A stretch of DNA of 64,000 nucleotides from Mercurialis annua. Taxonomy: Eukaryota > Streptophyta > Magnoliopsida > Malpighiales > Euphorbiaceae. Below the pieces are notes generated by a model. The model was not told where the DNA came from and ran no database searches. It saw nothing but the letters and a program-made list of their open reading frames with translations. The position numbers and the translations under genes are program-made. Within the stretch, counting starts at the first letter, position 1. Each line of letters opens with the position of its first letter. Of this stretch, positions 10,217 through 23,109 are shown piece after piece. The stretch lies in the NCBI RefSeq assembly GCF_937616625.2, contig NC_065570.1:72939665-73003664 (forward strand). The letters run 5' to 3'.

Positions 10217-13200
10217 TCAGTCAGCCAGGAAGCAATCCATTTTGACATCAGTGACGTCAAGCTGCAAGATCTCAGCTCTGCATCCTAGAATTGATCCAAC
10301 GCTGGTAAGAAGAAGAGAAAAAATCAGATATCTTTTCCAACCAAAAAAGTGATGAAAACAAAGCTTACACACTCGAGCACAGCTTACTTTGGGTTGGTGC
10401 GCCCGAGATCCCCATGTACGAACTCTTTGATATACGTCCCAGCCTGCATTGCGATGATTTTCATGAGTTCTTCACCTTTAGAGTGTGTTACAATTTTGGC
10501 ATTTTAATAGACAAACTATCATTCTTTTTTACAATTTGACGCCCAGAGAGAATTTCCAATTAAAAAAATGCTGATATAGACCACAGAACATATATTACCA
10601 TGCAGTAATTTCATTAATAAACACGAGTAACTTCTGATAAAAAAATTATTGGCTGAGACACCCGAATATATTTTATTACCAATGTCACTGTCTAGGCGTC
10701 CACATTGGTATTTTTTGATAGGGAAATTGCTTTGTTCCAAATTGCAAAAAATTAAAAGTTTATACTTTAAATTGCCAAATTAAAAGTTTGTGTCAAAATT
10801 GCAAAAACGCTAAAATTCCTTGCAATTGCGCCTTAAAAATAGAGCATCCGAGCATTTGTTTTATTTTCACAATTTTTTTTACCTGTGTGCATAGATGCAG
10901 AAGAAAGTATTGACAGCTCCCTGTAAGCTTTTCTACATTCATCCTATAAATGGGCGGAGAAACCAGTAAGACATTGTTATAAGGCTAAAAATGATGTGCT
11001 AGAATAAAAAAATGAGACATAATTGGGAAATTCTAACCAATGAATGATCTTTTCGCGTTCTAATGGACTACGACGGTGAAGCACCCTCACTGGCGTTTTC
11101 TGACAAATTTGCTACACAAGAATTGATAAATAAGACTGAGCACTTTACACGCCAAAAGAAAAGGTTAGAACCTAAGCAAAAAGATGCACAGTGAAAGCAG
11201 CTTAAGTATAAAATCTAAACTGGCTTGATGCAAGTCTAGAAGGTTCGACAACAGCTATAAGGTCAGTATGCATATTTTGTTAAAACAAATTGCTGCTAAT
11301 TGGAAGGAATTTTTTTTTAAAAAAATGAAGCTCACAGAAAAACTCACCATGTCCTTATGGGAAACAATCAACTGCAAGTCTTGATCCTCAAGAGGGCGTG
11401 AAATCCATACTAATGCACAATATTGCTTCTGCAAGAAGTTACAATATTAACTGCATGTCCATTTTCCTTGATGCGTGAAATCTTTCCCCCAATGATGTAT
11501 TAAGGAGAAACAAGCCAAAAGGAGAGATTGAGACAGGGAGAGAAAAAAAGAAATTAAGGACCTGCTTTTCTGCTTCCCCTTCATGCATCAAAGCCCACCC
11601 CTCATTTGATACCATTTTTAGATGCTTAACACCAACCTGCATCAGGCACATGATTCGTCACTATTATTTGCAGTGGTTGAAAACAGAAAGTAAAATAGAA
11701 TCTCGAATTTGGCAAGTAACTCACCAATTTTCCATTTATGTTATTTATCTTTGATTCTATTTCTTTTACATGAGTCTCTGATGGGACTTGGCGCGCATTT
11801 AGTATCTCAACCAGGAAGGGCCTACCAGAACCCAGCATCCGAACCTGGAGAGAGAAGTAAAAAGTTAAACAAAAAACATTTACATAATCACCATGCAGAG
11901 TCAAAAGAGAAGATATTCAGTACGTCTATATCCTCTCTACCAGCAGCATGAAATTTGTAACTGTCACCCTGACACATTGGAAGAATGCCGCCACCTATGA
12001 TCTCCTATACAGAATATCAGAAACCTGTTAGCTTCTCATTAATGTTTAGATGAGAGCTTTTCATGAAGAAGATGGTGATCATCAGCCAGTGGTAGATAGT
12101 ACCTCAACAGATGCTTCTCCCATTCTTTCATCATCAATGATCCAACGTGATTGGCTAACATTCCTTGAGAACTGCAAATACAAAGTAAAAACATTTATTG
12201 ACATTTGCACAAGAAAGTGAAGAATGTCGATTTCTCTCATTTTAAAGGAGCACGCACACGTCGGGTGTTATTTTTATAAGCACCAACATTCAAAAAAGCA
12301 CTTGGCCAATGGCCAGTATAGGCATGGTAAAATAAACAAATAGAACTTCTATTTCAGGCATTGACCAAAAAGAAAGGTTCCATCAATTCTTCTTTAGTTA
12401 ACAGCTATAGAAAAAATTGACTAGGATAGTCACAAGGAGTCTCTTCTGCAAAGGTCAGATCATACACAAAAATTGGTATCATAATCATAAGAAAGTGATG
12501 ACAGCACCAGAGAGATTCCAAAGAAAAGTATGGCTGGTATTGCAGCTCTTAATATTATTTTACTAAGTAAATAGAAGGCTTAATTACTTAAAAACCACCC
12601 ACCTTGATTTTTTTTTTCGTTTATACCCTGACCTAGGAAAAAATTCATTTACACCCTGACGTATGTGTTTATGTTTCACCTCTACCCCGAGGCACTAAAT
12701 TAACCTCTTTTCATTTAGAAAAAAGTTTTATATAATCCTTACTTTTGAACATTTTTAAAGATGATGTATTTTTTTGTATTTTTTTTAATAGAAAAAAGTA
12801 TAAAATAATCCTTATATTTAGTTGTTTTCAATAAATCATCTTTTTTTCTGAAATTTGGGGTAGAGGTGAAACATAAACACATACGTCAGGGTATAAATGA
12901 ATTTTTTTCTAGGTCAGGGTATAAACGAAAAAAAAGTTCAAGGTGGGTGGTTTTTAAGTAATTAAGCCTAAATAGAAACTAGAGTTTCCCCGTTGCTTCA
13001 GGGGTCCATCCAAGGAGTTCAACAAAACATTCAAAATGGACAAGCAGTGCACCATAATTTAATTATGTTTTTTCTATAAAAAAATTTTTGGAGGAGGGAT
13101 AGATCAGCTTACCTTTAAGTATCTCCCACCAAAGTAAATAGATGTCCTGTAGCAATTAAATAACAAGTTGCAGGGCTCATTTACCTGTAAATGTAAAATA

Positions 13201-15722
13201 AACAAATTCATCAAAGCCAAGACACCTTGATCTCTTTTTTTTTTTTGAGCAAATGAATAAGACAATAAAATGACTTTGAAAACCATGTACTTCATAATGC
13301 AGAGTGTTGAAGTTCCAGTAACATAAAACTAATGACATGTAGGTACCAGATGTAGAGAGGCTGCAGTAGAAATAAGCTAGCAAATCACCTTATCACTGGG
13401 GAAAATCATGCACTCCGAAGATTCATAATTTTGCAGACCAGAGAGAGAATTTGCACTACCATTACTAACGGACTCCATAGCAATATCAGCGCCTGCAAAT
13501 ATTGGTGAAGTTACATTGGTATCCAATACTAGGATGATCATATTCATGTAAACTAAAACAACAGTGCTCTCAGATATGCGAATAGGACATCACTGCACAG
13601 CCTATAGCTGCAACCACTCCAAAGCATAGAAGGTAGTACTTATTCAGTCTCCAAATGCAACAAATAAATCTCAAAATAAAAAAACAATACAGATCCCAAA
13701 CGACACAAAACTGCCCTACTATCATACAAGAAAGAACATCCAGAGGTAAAAGACAAAAATAAATAACCAAATAGTATCTATGACCTTAAGGAATAAATAA
13801 CAGCCTTCCCACACTTCAATATACACATACCTGTTTTTCTTCTCTTGCAATCTTCACCTCCCTCCACTGAATTTGGAGCCACAATTAATGGCTTTCCTTG
13901 GCTGTAAGTCAAACGAATGCGACAAGAACTTGGACCAGATTTTAAATCCTGCACAGCTTCAGTTTAATGAAGGATTAAATTGAGAATAACTTTATCACCT
14001 TCCTCTTGCAGGCAAAGTAATAGTTCAATAGTGCAATTAACTCCAAGATTAAATGCTTTTGCTCGATGCATAAATCTCAACATGTTAGGTATCTATCTTT
14101 ACTATTCAGAGCCAGTGTGGGAAAGTACGATTAAAAGGAGCTTTAGTGACCTCAAATAAATAAGTCTGGCATCATCACTAAAAGCATAACCTTATTGCAA
14201 CATAAATTTAGTATCACTTACCAACAACTCTTCAAGAGAATTAGCTATTGCAAGCTTTAAAGCATCCTTTGTAGAAATGCATTTAGAAAGGCTTTCCGGG
14301 AACCATAGCTCTAATTTGTATTTCCTTTCCATATACAATCTACAAAATGCATTAATAACTACTATCAGTATTTGGTGGTCACAATTTTCATACTATTTTA
14401 CAAGAAAAAGAAAGCCTACAAGAAGGGGAAAAAACAGAGACCGACAACTTAGGAGACAAATAACTGTAATCAAACCAACAATTTACGAGGATTTGCCTCG
14501 AGCGCTAGAAATTAAAACAAGGTAATACAGTGTCTTGGTCATAAACGTGTTTTAAAATCGATTTGTTACACCACAGAAGAATTGGAAATCTATCAAATTT
14601 GGAGGTTTACGAAGTACTAGTAGATAACCCTGGAATTCCCCATGAAAAACATAAGAAATTGAATAAAATTCCCACAACTTCGTTGCATCTTATCTGTTTC
14701 ATTTAAAAGTTACAAAATACATAAATATGAAAATTGTACACATAAGTACCAAAACATTAAGTAACAGCTCCAAGAGAAGTAAACACCAAGATAATTCAAG
14801 GCTGGGAAAACCTTACCGAACAATATTTTCATTTTCCTGTATAATTGATGGTATAGAGACTTCGAGGGAAAAACTATCAATCTGATGACCTTGTTGCTTT
14901 ATCGATTCAACAATTGACGCAGATAAGTTAAGAGCATTCTCTTTTTTCACTAGAACTCCTTTATCATCATAGTGAGTACACTGCAAGATTCCCAAACACA
15001 CACTGCACACTTCTGATTCCTTAGATGTACACCAATCTTTCATGGATTCATAACCTTCCAAAGGTTCTCCAAGCATATTACACATATGCTCTTGAATTCC
15101 AAGTAGCCGAAAAATGCATCTGATGCAAACCTAGAAAGAAGCAATGTAAGAGCATTTAAATTCGATGCAATCACATGCATTGTGTAAATTTAGGTTAAAT
15201 AATTAGATTACCAGTCCGCTTCTTAATCAAACTAATGAGTGATAATATTAATGAAACCTGTGCAAGTAGCAAAACACTTGAAAATAGATAGCCAGTATGA
15301 TTATCAACAAATTACAAGATGTAGTTAACTCTTCAATTTTCTTTTCTATTATGATTTCTCAACAACCAAACAACCAGAAAGAAATCGACTCTATGAATTA
15401 ATAGTCACGTAAATAGATTATTTCTAAAATAACGGACGATTAAATTCGATAAGATAGCCAAAGCAGAGCAATTAACAAAACCGATTGCTAAGAGTTGTTA
15501 ACAAAGCCCTAATTTAGAGAGATATAGACAAGTGCAGTAATATAGATGGTTAAGAAGACGCACCCCGTTGGACAGCAAGTCCTTAACGGCGTGAGACGGC
15601 AAAGAACGAACAGCTTCTTCTACGAGTTTCATGTCACGCTCGCTAACGGTGGCAGGTGGAATAAGTTGCGCCGCCGTGTCTTCTGCTGAGCTAACCAGTA
15701 GAGGTTCAGTCTCGTTCGACAT
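10217..15722 (-). CDS. PUS10: tRNA pseudouridine synthase Pus10, 15 exons
   Basis: Family known to isomerise uridine to pseudouridine in the T-loop (positions 54/55) of tRNA. Exons in coding order: 15722-15564, 15130-14817, 14339-14222, 13948-13831, 13492-13389, 13184-13113, 12171-12103, 12004-11924, 11844-11725, 11636-11562, 11428-11348, 11111-11038, 10943-10883, 10443-10388, 10301-10217, giving 528 residues. The N-terminal part has the paired cysteines VCIRC and VCSVC expected of the zinc-binding accessory domain. The catalytic core shows GGRYLK, SRNVSQSRWIIDDERMGEAS and AAGREDIDVRMLGSGRPF, in which Asp343 is the likely catalytic aspartate. The C terminus has GTYIKEFVHGDLGRTNP. A 392-bp MITE lies in intron 6. 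The start is the first ATG of the open frame. From memory, the Arabidopsis counterpart is At1g20410. Confidence 0.93.
12577..12968. mobile_element. Mutator-like MITE with 9-bp TSD, in PUS10 intron 6
   Basis: A 392-bp foldback element. The left end begins GGCTTAATTACTTAAAAACC and the right end is its inverse complement. The arms match for over 100 bp, including ACCCTGACCTAGG, CCCTGACGTATGTG and CACCTCTACCCC. It is flanked by perfect direct repeats TAAATAGAA at 12568-12576 and 12969-12977. TIR plus 9-bp TSD is typical of Mutator-like elements. No coding capacity. Confidence 0.9.
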
Positions 15723-16197
15723 TTTGAAGCTGTTTTACCTTAAAAAAAATGGCGGAATCAGTTTTGGCGTATTGAATTTCGAAACACAGTGCGTACGCTT
15801 TTGTAATAAAATATTGACTGTTCGATTTAATCTAGTGGAAAGTTATCATCTCATGCTTTCGTACGCGAAACATAGCAAACCAAATAGCGCGATCTTAACC
15901 GTTGGATGTATTCAGTTGATTTGCTTTGTTGTTTTCAAATGCTAAATAGCCGTATGATTAAATTACGAATTATTTTTTATAACACTTGTCATCAATATAA
16001 TTGGCCAGGCCTAAACTTTGAAACAGGGTTAGCTAAACAACCGATAACAAACCTGCTACTGAATCTATCAATCACTATTCAAGTATTTTATAGTATATGA
16101 AGAGAAAAAATTAAAGCTATTTGATCAACAATGATCATTATTTTACAATTTTATTTTGAATGAAACGCTCTTTATTAGTAATAGTTTTAGAACAAAT
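15723..16197. other. Spacer between PUS10 5' end and ECH2 3' end
   Basis: 475 bp separate the Pus10 start codon from the ECH2 stop; both genes are on the minus strand, so this must hold the PUS10 promoter and leader and the ECH2 3' end. TATA-like motifs are present but none is convincing. No gene seen. Confidence 0.5.
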
Positions 16198-19120
16198 TTA
16201 CAAAGATGATGCTAAGTGATGGAGATCCACAAAGCCAGATAGCACTGCTCGATTTCTTTCTTTTATCTTCGCCTGGTATATGACCCTGCACATTACAGTG
16301 TCTATGAGAACAAATAAAATTAAGATATGAACAAAGATTAAACTTGTGGCCGACTCATGAAGAAATTATTATCAGACGAATCACATATCTGAAAAACTAA
16401 AAAGAAATAGGATAAAAGCTCAAGATAATACCTCAAGCCTTCAAGCCACATTTCAGTGATCAAAGTTTCACCAGGATACACATGTAAAAGGAATCTCCCT
16501 GATATGGTTTTAATAATGCTTGGATCTCCTCTGCAAATGCATTTGATGATTGCCCTAACTGCAAATCCAAGTGAGCACAGCCCATGCAATATTGGACGCG
16601 AGAATCTTTAACATCGAATAAGAGTAAGACAAATCAATATTTCATTGGAACAAATAAATAAAATCAAAGCTTTGAATGCATATGTAAACCAAATGAGCAT
16701 GAAATAGCTACAAATGAGAGTCAGAATGAGATCCTCATCCAATTCATAGTAATTTGTGGATATGTTTGGTAAAGATTAAGCATTCTGAAAATAAAATGAA
16801 CTATTGATAATGAGTTGGGTAATTATAGATATCATACTATGTAATATTCCAAAAAAATAATGGTAATTTAGTGTTATTTCTTCTCGACTGCCTTTCACAC
16901 TTTTAGACAACAAAATATCATCCATCCAGAAATTGATCTTGATGTTTGTAACCATAATCACAAAACAACAGTTGTCAAATAAAATTATACTGACATATTT
17001 ACCTACCCTGCAACTGTAGCAACCATAGGATCTGAATGCAGAGGATTGTAATCGCCAGATAGCCTATATAGCAAGGCCTACAAAAATTAACATAAGCCTG
17101 AGAATAAGTATCTTATATAATATATATAAATGGAAAAGAAAAAGAAAAAGTAAATTATCTCTATCAGGAAAAAAATTCAGACCCCAAAAATTGTTAAGCT
17201 AAAGAATATTAAAAAAGGAAAATGTTACTTCAAGTTCAATCTAGTGCTTACAACGTCATAAACTGTAAATCATAATGTTTCAAAGAGCTACCAGCATAGT
17301 CAAGCATCAAACATCTTAAAAACTACAAACCAATAAGAGTTTATGAGACGGTAACACAAATATGCTGTAATTTTAACAGCAATGGTTCTCTCTCCATTTA
17401 TTTGCTATTGAGTTTCAGTTCAAACATTGTGAAAATAACTTACAGATATTTTGAGTGGGAGAATAGCATATAAATTGAAACAAGTCATATTACACATCAA
17501 ATATTAAACTTCACAAATTTGAGTTCTTGCATTAGAGGGATGGATCTTCACTGCGTACCTGAGAAGGCTGAATAACATCCTCATAAACCGCAAAAGGCCG
17601 AGTTTTGGGAATTTTTACAGCAGGAACCTGATTGGAGGGATAATTGGAATAAGAAAATGGGGAAGTGGAGTTTGAGAAGCCACCAGCACCTCGAAGATAA
17701 ACAGTAGACCTACAAATAGAAAACCAAGCAATATCTCATATATGATTGGATATATATGGCAATGAAGATGTTCTAGAAATCAACTCACCTATTCATGCAC
17801 AACAATTCACCCGATTCTTTCTCGTAACTTTTTGTTTCAATTTCAACAATAGCTGCTTTACCTGAATTATTACGAGAAAAATATGAAATCAAAATGAATA
17901 TAACCGAGTCTTCAAATTTCATGAAATGGATGTAATGGTATCATGTCTACTGTTTCTGCCAAAATTCATTAACCTTTGTCGTGCAGTCCAGCAAGACTAA
18001 CTTTGTTATGCATCTGCATAAAGAATGAAGTGAATCACCCATTTAGAAATCTAAAATGACCTAAAGGGGAAACAAAAGTAAAGCAAAGACTCGTTCATAT
18101 TGTTTTGAATAAGGAAAAAAAATTAACAGGAAGTTGAATTAAAACTTGAAATTCTTTAATTAGCATGCTTTATTCATACTGCAAATGCTATGAGTTTAAA
18201 ACGAATGGACTTACAGATGCACTTGAAGGAAATGGCTTGTAAATTTCTATATATTGCTGTCCATGCAGCAAAAGACGCGGATCATATCTGATTCATGAAA
18301 ACCAGAACTCACAATTACTTCGGCATCGAAATTAATCTAAAATAACTCGTCAATTAGATGGTAACCAAATTTGGAGTAAGTTGACTTCACTCTTCAAGTA
18401 GTTGTTATGGAAGTAACAAGACAAAAAGAGAGAAGTAAAAGTTTACAGTCCAAAATGAGGATTAAAACTTACTGCAAGCCTGGCAAATCTAAACCAGTTG
18501 ACAATGATCCGAGCGAAAACAATGCAGCAAATGTTGGTAAAACCTACAAAATTCATAAAAAGGAGAGCGAAATGTAACTTCCAATTCACGAATTAAAAAT
18601 TATATAGCTCTGCAACAATCTGTACTAATTTGAAACAAAATTATTGACCAAAATAAAATTAGCAACACTATCTTCAACCTAAGTAATTCACACTCTATTA
18701 AATAAGAAAAAACAAACACACCTTGATAAATTGCTGACCGTTTTCATGATAAACATATTTAAGCTCGTCCTTATCAATAGCATCACGACCACAAGCTCCA
18801 ATTCCCAAAGCATAAACTGCTGCATCTCTATATTCAAAAAAAAAAGTATGATTGCTTGTAATGATATAAATTTGAGAATAATAGCAATTAGAGCAAAACA
18901 AAAGGTACCTTTCAGAGTAAACATATGTTGTCTGATCAGTAAAACAACAAACAAAAAAGAAAAAAATTGTTAGAATATGGAAAATAGAACATAAAATTAA
19001 TTAAAAAAATTGAAATAAGCAAATCTTTTGATGTTTGTTTGAATGTGGAAGGAATATTAATACCTCTGGGAATTTGTGAGCAAGAACACGATCAGCATCA
19101 AATTGCGAAGACTCCGACAT
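16198..19120 (-). CDS. ECH2: Peroxisomal enoyl-CoA hydratase 2 (MaoC/hydratase-2 family), 11 exons
   Basis: Hydratase-2 proteins hydrate 2E-enoyl-CoA to 3R-hydroxyacyl-CoA during peroxisomal breakdown of unsaturated fatty acids. Exons in coding order: 19120-19064, 18931-18909, 18827-18722, 18543-18473, 18287-18215, 18013-17974, 17861-17789, 17709-17559, 17077-17007, 16605-16432, 16285-16198, giving 308 residues. Exon 2 is only 23 bp and is needed to read TTYVYSER before DAAVYALGIGA. The N-terminal hot-dog half contains GRDAIDKDELKYVYHENGQQ. The C-terminal half has the hydratase-2 motif SGDYNPLHSDP with catalytic Asp and His, then GFSRPILHGLCSLG. The last three residues are SSL, a plant-type PTS1 signal. 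From memory, Arabidopsis ECH2 (At1g76150) has the same length and tail. Confidence 0.94.
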
Positions 19121-20465
19121 TTTTTAATTTTGAGTTTCAGAAATTTAAAAGGCTAAAATGTTATTCAAACTTTTTTTCCTTTGATTATTTGGATTAACTC
19201 GAGCTCAAGTATAAACAGGGATGATCTTCGATTGTTAGACGGAATGGATAAATATCATATGGGACGCCAATCGAGGCATAAGTAAAAAAGTGTGAAAACA
19301 ACCTTATTGTTTTGGACGGGGATCAGATATGCCCTTCTTTTACTTTTTGTCTCTAAATTGATCTTAATGTTTCTAAACTGGTACTATTAAACACAACTCT
19401 CAATAGTTCTCTTAACAGTGGTTACGGGATGTTGTCCCTTGAAGTGCTGGCGGTGGCAGCAGTAAATGTAGGGGTGAGTAAAAACTCTGTTTAACCGAAT
19501 TAGTTGGTCTATTTCGATTAAATTTAATTAATAATCGTAATTAGTTCAGTTAATTTGGTCAATTCGAATACTACAAAAGAGGTTAAATTTACTGTTAAAA
19601 CTTTTGTTAGAATTGATAAAGGCGGTAATTTTTTTATATAAATATTTATAGCTATTCTGATTGCACAAATGCAAGTATTTTTCATTTACATTGTAGGTCA
19701 AGAAATACAATTGAGCAATAGCAGTTTCAAATTTAACAAAAAAATTAGTATAAACTATTAACTATTCACGCATGAATCTTTTCACCACTTTGTCAGAAAA
19801 AATAGAAATGCTACAGCATTACAAAAAAATAATGAATGATTTTAGAGCTTATTGATAGGTATCAGACATTGTGATTATATAATTGTATTATCATTTAATT
19901 TAATCAAATTTAGTAACAAAAATATCCCATAAGGATTCAAAGTATGGAATCTTTTTCAATTTCTTCATGTTTGAGATAGGCTTTAGTGTTGCACATTTGG
20001 AAAATTAATCGAATTTCCAACTGAATTTCTCATTGTAATTGGGTCAACAATTTTTCCAGTGTTTATTGAAAAAACATAATTTTTGAAGTTTATTCAAATA
20101 AGGCTAAATCATTCAAAAATATCCCTTTTTTTTATTTGTTTCTTGTATGATCCCATCTATTAAAATCATCAATTTTAACTCATTGCTCAATTTTCAATTT
20201 CAATTATATACCATTTGTTAAAATTGAAGTGTAAAAAGATTCAAATATACCATTTATCATTGTTTCATGTTTCAACTTTTTATGATAAAAATGCAAATTA
20301 GACATATGAAGTAATATAAACCAGATATTTTAACTTTTGTCTACTTCAATTGGAATAAATGACGACAATTGAAATTGAAAATTTTAAAAAATAAGACCAT
20401 TAAATAAAAAAATTAAAAAAGTAGAATATATTTTTAATGATGAAACCATCAAATAAAAAAAAGTA
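19121..20465. other. Intergenic DNA with repeat fragments
   Basis: No gene seen. Positions 19465-19600 carry GGGGTGAGT followed by AACCGAATTAGTTGG-type sequence of the dispersed GGTTCGG repeat. Around 20190-20360 inverted and direct matches of AATTTTCAATTTCAATT suggest an old element. The ECH2 promoter should lie at the left edge. Confidence 0.45.
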
Positions 20466-21788
20466 TCAAGAGAGTGGACTTGGGTCCAAATTAGAAAATG
20501 AAAGTATCTCTGTGTCACTTTCCAAAATATTCATATCTTGTTCATCCAAAGTTAACCAAACTTCAATTCCATCACCAACGCTTGTTTCATTCAGAAAAAC
20601 CAAATTCTGAAATACCGGTCCAGTTATTCCACCCGGGCTAACCCAAATAGGCTTTCCCCACCCGAAATCAGTTTCATAGATGCCAACATTGCATAGACTA
20701 CTGAATGTTAAGTAATCAGCTTCTTCATTTGAATATATTTCACCAAATTCTTGTAGACATTCACAAATTTTTGAAAACCCTTCTTCACCACTTAAATTCT
20801 TGATAAAATCACCATCAATTTTCAATACAGATTTTCTTAATAGACCCACCAAATAATTCAGCTCTCTATTTGTTTCTGCATTGCATTGTGCAATTGTCAT
20901 CCAAAGAAGATTTCCAATTGAGTTGTTAGGCAATTTGGTGCAATGTTTCCCTCTCAAATTCATAATAAGCGACAAGAACGACGGTCTTTGGCGACCATGT
21001 TTCGCTTCAGAGGCAAGCATAAAGCATTGCCATACAAAAGCCGACACAGCTTCGACCCGAGTTGGACGATGGACGAAAAACGAGCTAGCTGCTCGGGTTT
21101 TAAGGATGGCTAAAGATGAAGAATCAAATAGAAATCTCTTGGTTACACCCTTGCCAAATTTTATCAATGATGGCCATATAGCTAAGAGTGTATCTTTAGG
21201 CAATGTGTGATTCTGTGGGAATAGAGTTGGTGCAATGAAACAAGGTTGGACTCGTTCGCCCGATTGACGGGCAATGGCTGCCCATGCCTTGAGAAATGCA
21301 GTTGATGTAGGACCATCAATGATCTTATGTGAAGTTTTAGTTCCAATAGCAACACCGCCACACTTGAAAATATTGACTTGAATCATTGCAACAGGAATTC
21401 TATTTCCTGACCATTCCATGAAGGAGGAATTGCCCGGAAGTAAATTAAACATAGTTTTGCTGTCGGGTTTTCCGAGAATGTCCAAAAGACAGCAACTGAT
21501 TTTAGCCTCGGTGTAAAAAACTCCATTGTCGTTGCAGTTTATGTAAAGATCATCCTTCACTTCGCCTGCAAATGGATAGAAAGAAGTTAAGGCTTCTGAT
21601 AGAGATTGCTTCAGGTTCTGTAACTTTGCCGACATGTCATGTTGCTCAACTGGCCTGTAGAAAAAGATGATCGGAACATGTGCAGAAGGCATGAGCTGGT
21701 CGAGAACGGAAAGCTTGTAGGTCTGCAAATGAGGTGGGGTTGGAGAAGATGGTTTGATGTTTTCTCTGGATATCATCTCAATCTCCAT
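20466..21788 (-). CDS. BAHD acyltransferase, vinorine-synthase-like, single exon
   Basis: BAHD enzymes move an acyl group from acyl-CoA to an alcohol or amine in specialised metabolism, in the cytosol. The frame is 440 residues from ATG 21788-21786, the usual family length, with no intron. The open frame extends six codons further but only from a non-ATG codon. The N terminus (IKPSSPTPPHLQTYKLSVLDQL) is typical of the clade with vinorine synthase and related alkaloid acetyltransferases. The catalytic HxxxD is present as SHKIIDGPT, near residue 155, and the structural DFGWG motif lies near residue 375. HKIID replaces the more common HKVAD or HKICD, but His and Asp are kept. The substrate cannot be told from sequence. 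Confidence 0.92.
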   Translation of the reverse strand: MEIEMISRENIKPSSPTPPHLQTYKLSVLDQLMPSAHVPIIFFYRPVEQHDMSAKLQNLKQSLSEALTSFYPFAGEVKDDLYINCNDNGVFYTEAKISCCLLDILGKPDSKTMFNLLPGNSSFMEWSGNRIPVAMIQVNIFKCGGVAIGTKTSHKIIDGPTSTAFLKAWAAIARQSGERVQPCFIAPTLFPQNHTLPKDTLLAIWPSLIKFGKGVTKRFLFDSSSLAILKTRAASSFFVHRPTRVEAVSAFVWQCFMLASEAKHGRQRPSFLSLIMNLRGKHCTKLPNNSIGNLLWMTIAQCNAETNRELNYLVGLLRKSVLKIDGDFIKNLSGEEGFSKICECLQEFGEIYSNEEADYLTFSSLCNVGIYETDFGWGKPIWVSPGGITGPVFQNLVFLNETSVGDGIEVWLTLDEQDMNILESDTEILSFSNLDPSPLS

Positions 21789-21847
21789 TATTTTTTTCGG
21801 CTCCAAAGCTTGCTGTGTGCTGTAAGTTCAGATAAGTTGATTGCTGC

Positions 21848-21857
21848 TATTTAAAAC
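21848..21857 (-). promoter_or_regulatory. Possible TATA box of the BAHD gene
   Basis: On the minus strand GTTTTAAATAG lies about 60 bp upstream of the BAHD start codon, a reasonable place for a TATA element with a short leader. Position and composition only. Confidence 0.35.
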
Positions 21858-22087
21858 CTAGAAGCGTGCACATTGGTCTCTACGTTGATAACTAGGCATG
21901 AGATAAGAGAATCCTTAGTTCTTTTCATCATTTTATATGCATTGTCTTGGTTAAGGACTAGGAATTATAGCTGTTACTCAAAAATGATTGCAAAACCTAT
22001 AAACAAGAACAATAACGATCTCGTTTATGCAGGCAGAGCCTAGTATTAGTGACATTAAAATTCAACCAAGGGATCTCAGCTGTCATG
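21858..22087. other. Upstream region of the BAHD gene
   Basis: No gene seen; probable promoter region of the BAHD gene. Confidence 0.4.
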
Positions 22088-22564
22088 TAGGGGTGTGCAC
22101 CGAACCAAACAAAATCGAATTTTTTAATTTTTTTTATAATGGTAACCAAAATATATATAACCAAATGTAACCAAATCGAAATAAATATTTGATTCGGTCG
22201 GTTATTTTGGCTAACCGAATAACAAAATTTCATTAATATTAATTATTAAAAGAATAAAAATAAAAGTAATTTTGGTGTTAATTTTTTATTATATACAAAT
22301 TTAGAGGGCAAATTGATATCTAAATCCTACAAAAAAATCACAAAAATACCTAAAAGTTTTTTAAAAATATTACAAAAAATAAAATCGTATATTTATAACT
22401 CGGTTAATTCTAAAATTTCATACTCATACCAAACCGAATCAACCAACAGTTGCAAAAAAATTAACCACAACCAAAATGAATCAACCAAAATTTGAACCAA
22501 ATTAAATTTTTTTTTGGTTTGGTCAGTTAATCCGGTTAATACCCGAATACTACGCAACCCCCTA
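22088..22564. repeat. Dispersed GGTTCGG/AACCGAA repeat copy with TAGGGG ends
   Basis: The left end reads TAGGGGTGTGCACCGAACC and the right end, on the other strand, TAGGGGGTTGCGTAGTATTC. The interior is rich in AACCAAAT and AACCGAAT words. Similar segments occur near 8395-8600, 19465-19600, 33370-33770, 35365-35610, 36230-36465, 37095-37250 and 43840-44125. The transposon class is uncertain. Confidence 0.55.
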
Positions 22565-23109
22565 GTCTCAGGTTCAATTACCCTCGGCCTTATAATTAAA
22601 AAAACAGCAATGAACTATGGCCAGCTGGATACAAGAATTGGGAGCTCCAGCCAACTGACAGGGCATTTTCTTTTTTTCTTTTTTTTTTCAACTGAAGGGC
22701 ATAATCCACAAGGACTCATCCTAATTCCTAATACCATCCTTTTCCACATCAAGCAAATGAACCGAGTATATATTCGGATAACAAGTTTCACAATTAATAA
22801 GTTCAAGAATCATGAAGTTCCTATAGTTGATTATTTTATTATTGACTAATTTGAGATAAAAAAAAAAAGTATTGAGAATCTCGACTATAATCATATATCA
22901 GAATTTGCTTTCTAAAAACAAATTCTCAATAGGTTTCGCAATACCTTAGGAAGAGCCGCATGCCTCCTCTTACAGCAGGTCATTCCTAAGTTCAGCTGTT
23001 GCCCCTTCCACATATGAGAACTCAAAACTGCATCAGCTTAGCCATATCGGAATTTAATTAACATGATCTGCCCTTGTCCCAACTATTATTGGAATTGCCA
23101 TGTATGAGA
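22565..23109. other. Intergenic DNA 3' of the DUF760 gene
   Basis: No gene seen. A T-rich run (about 22671-22690) and AT-rich DNA follow, then the presumed 3' UTR of the minus-strand DUF760 gene. Confidence 0.4.

Noticed and set aside
20881..21210. Plus-strand frame of 109 codons
   Set aside because: Antisense shadow of the BAHD acyltransferase coding sequence.
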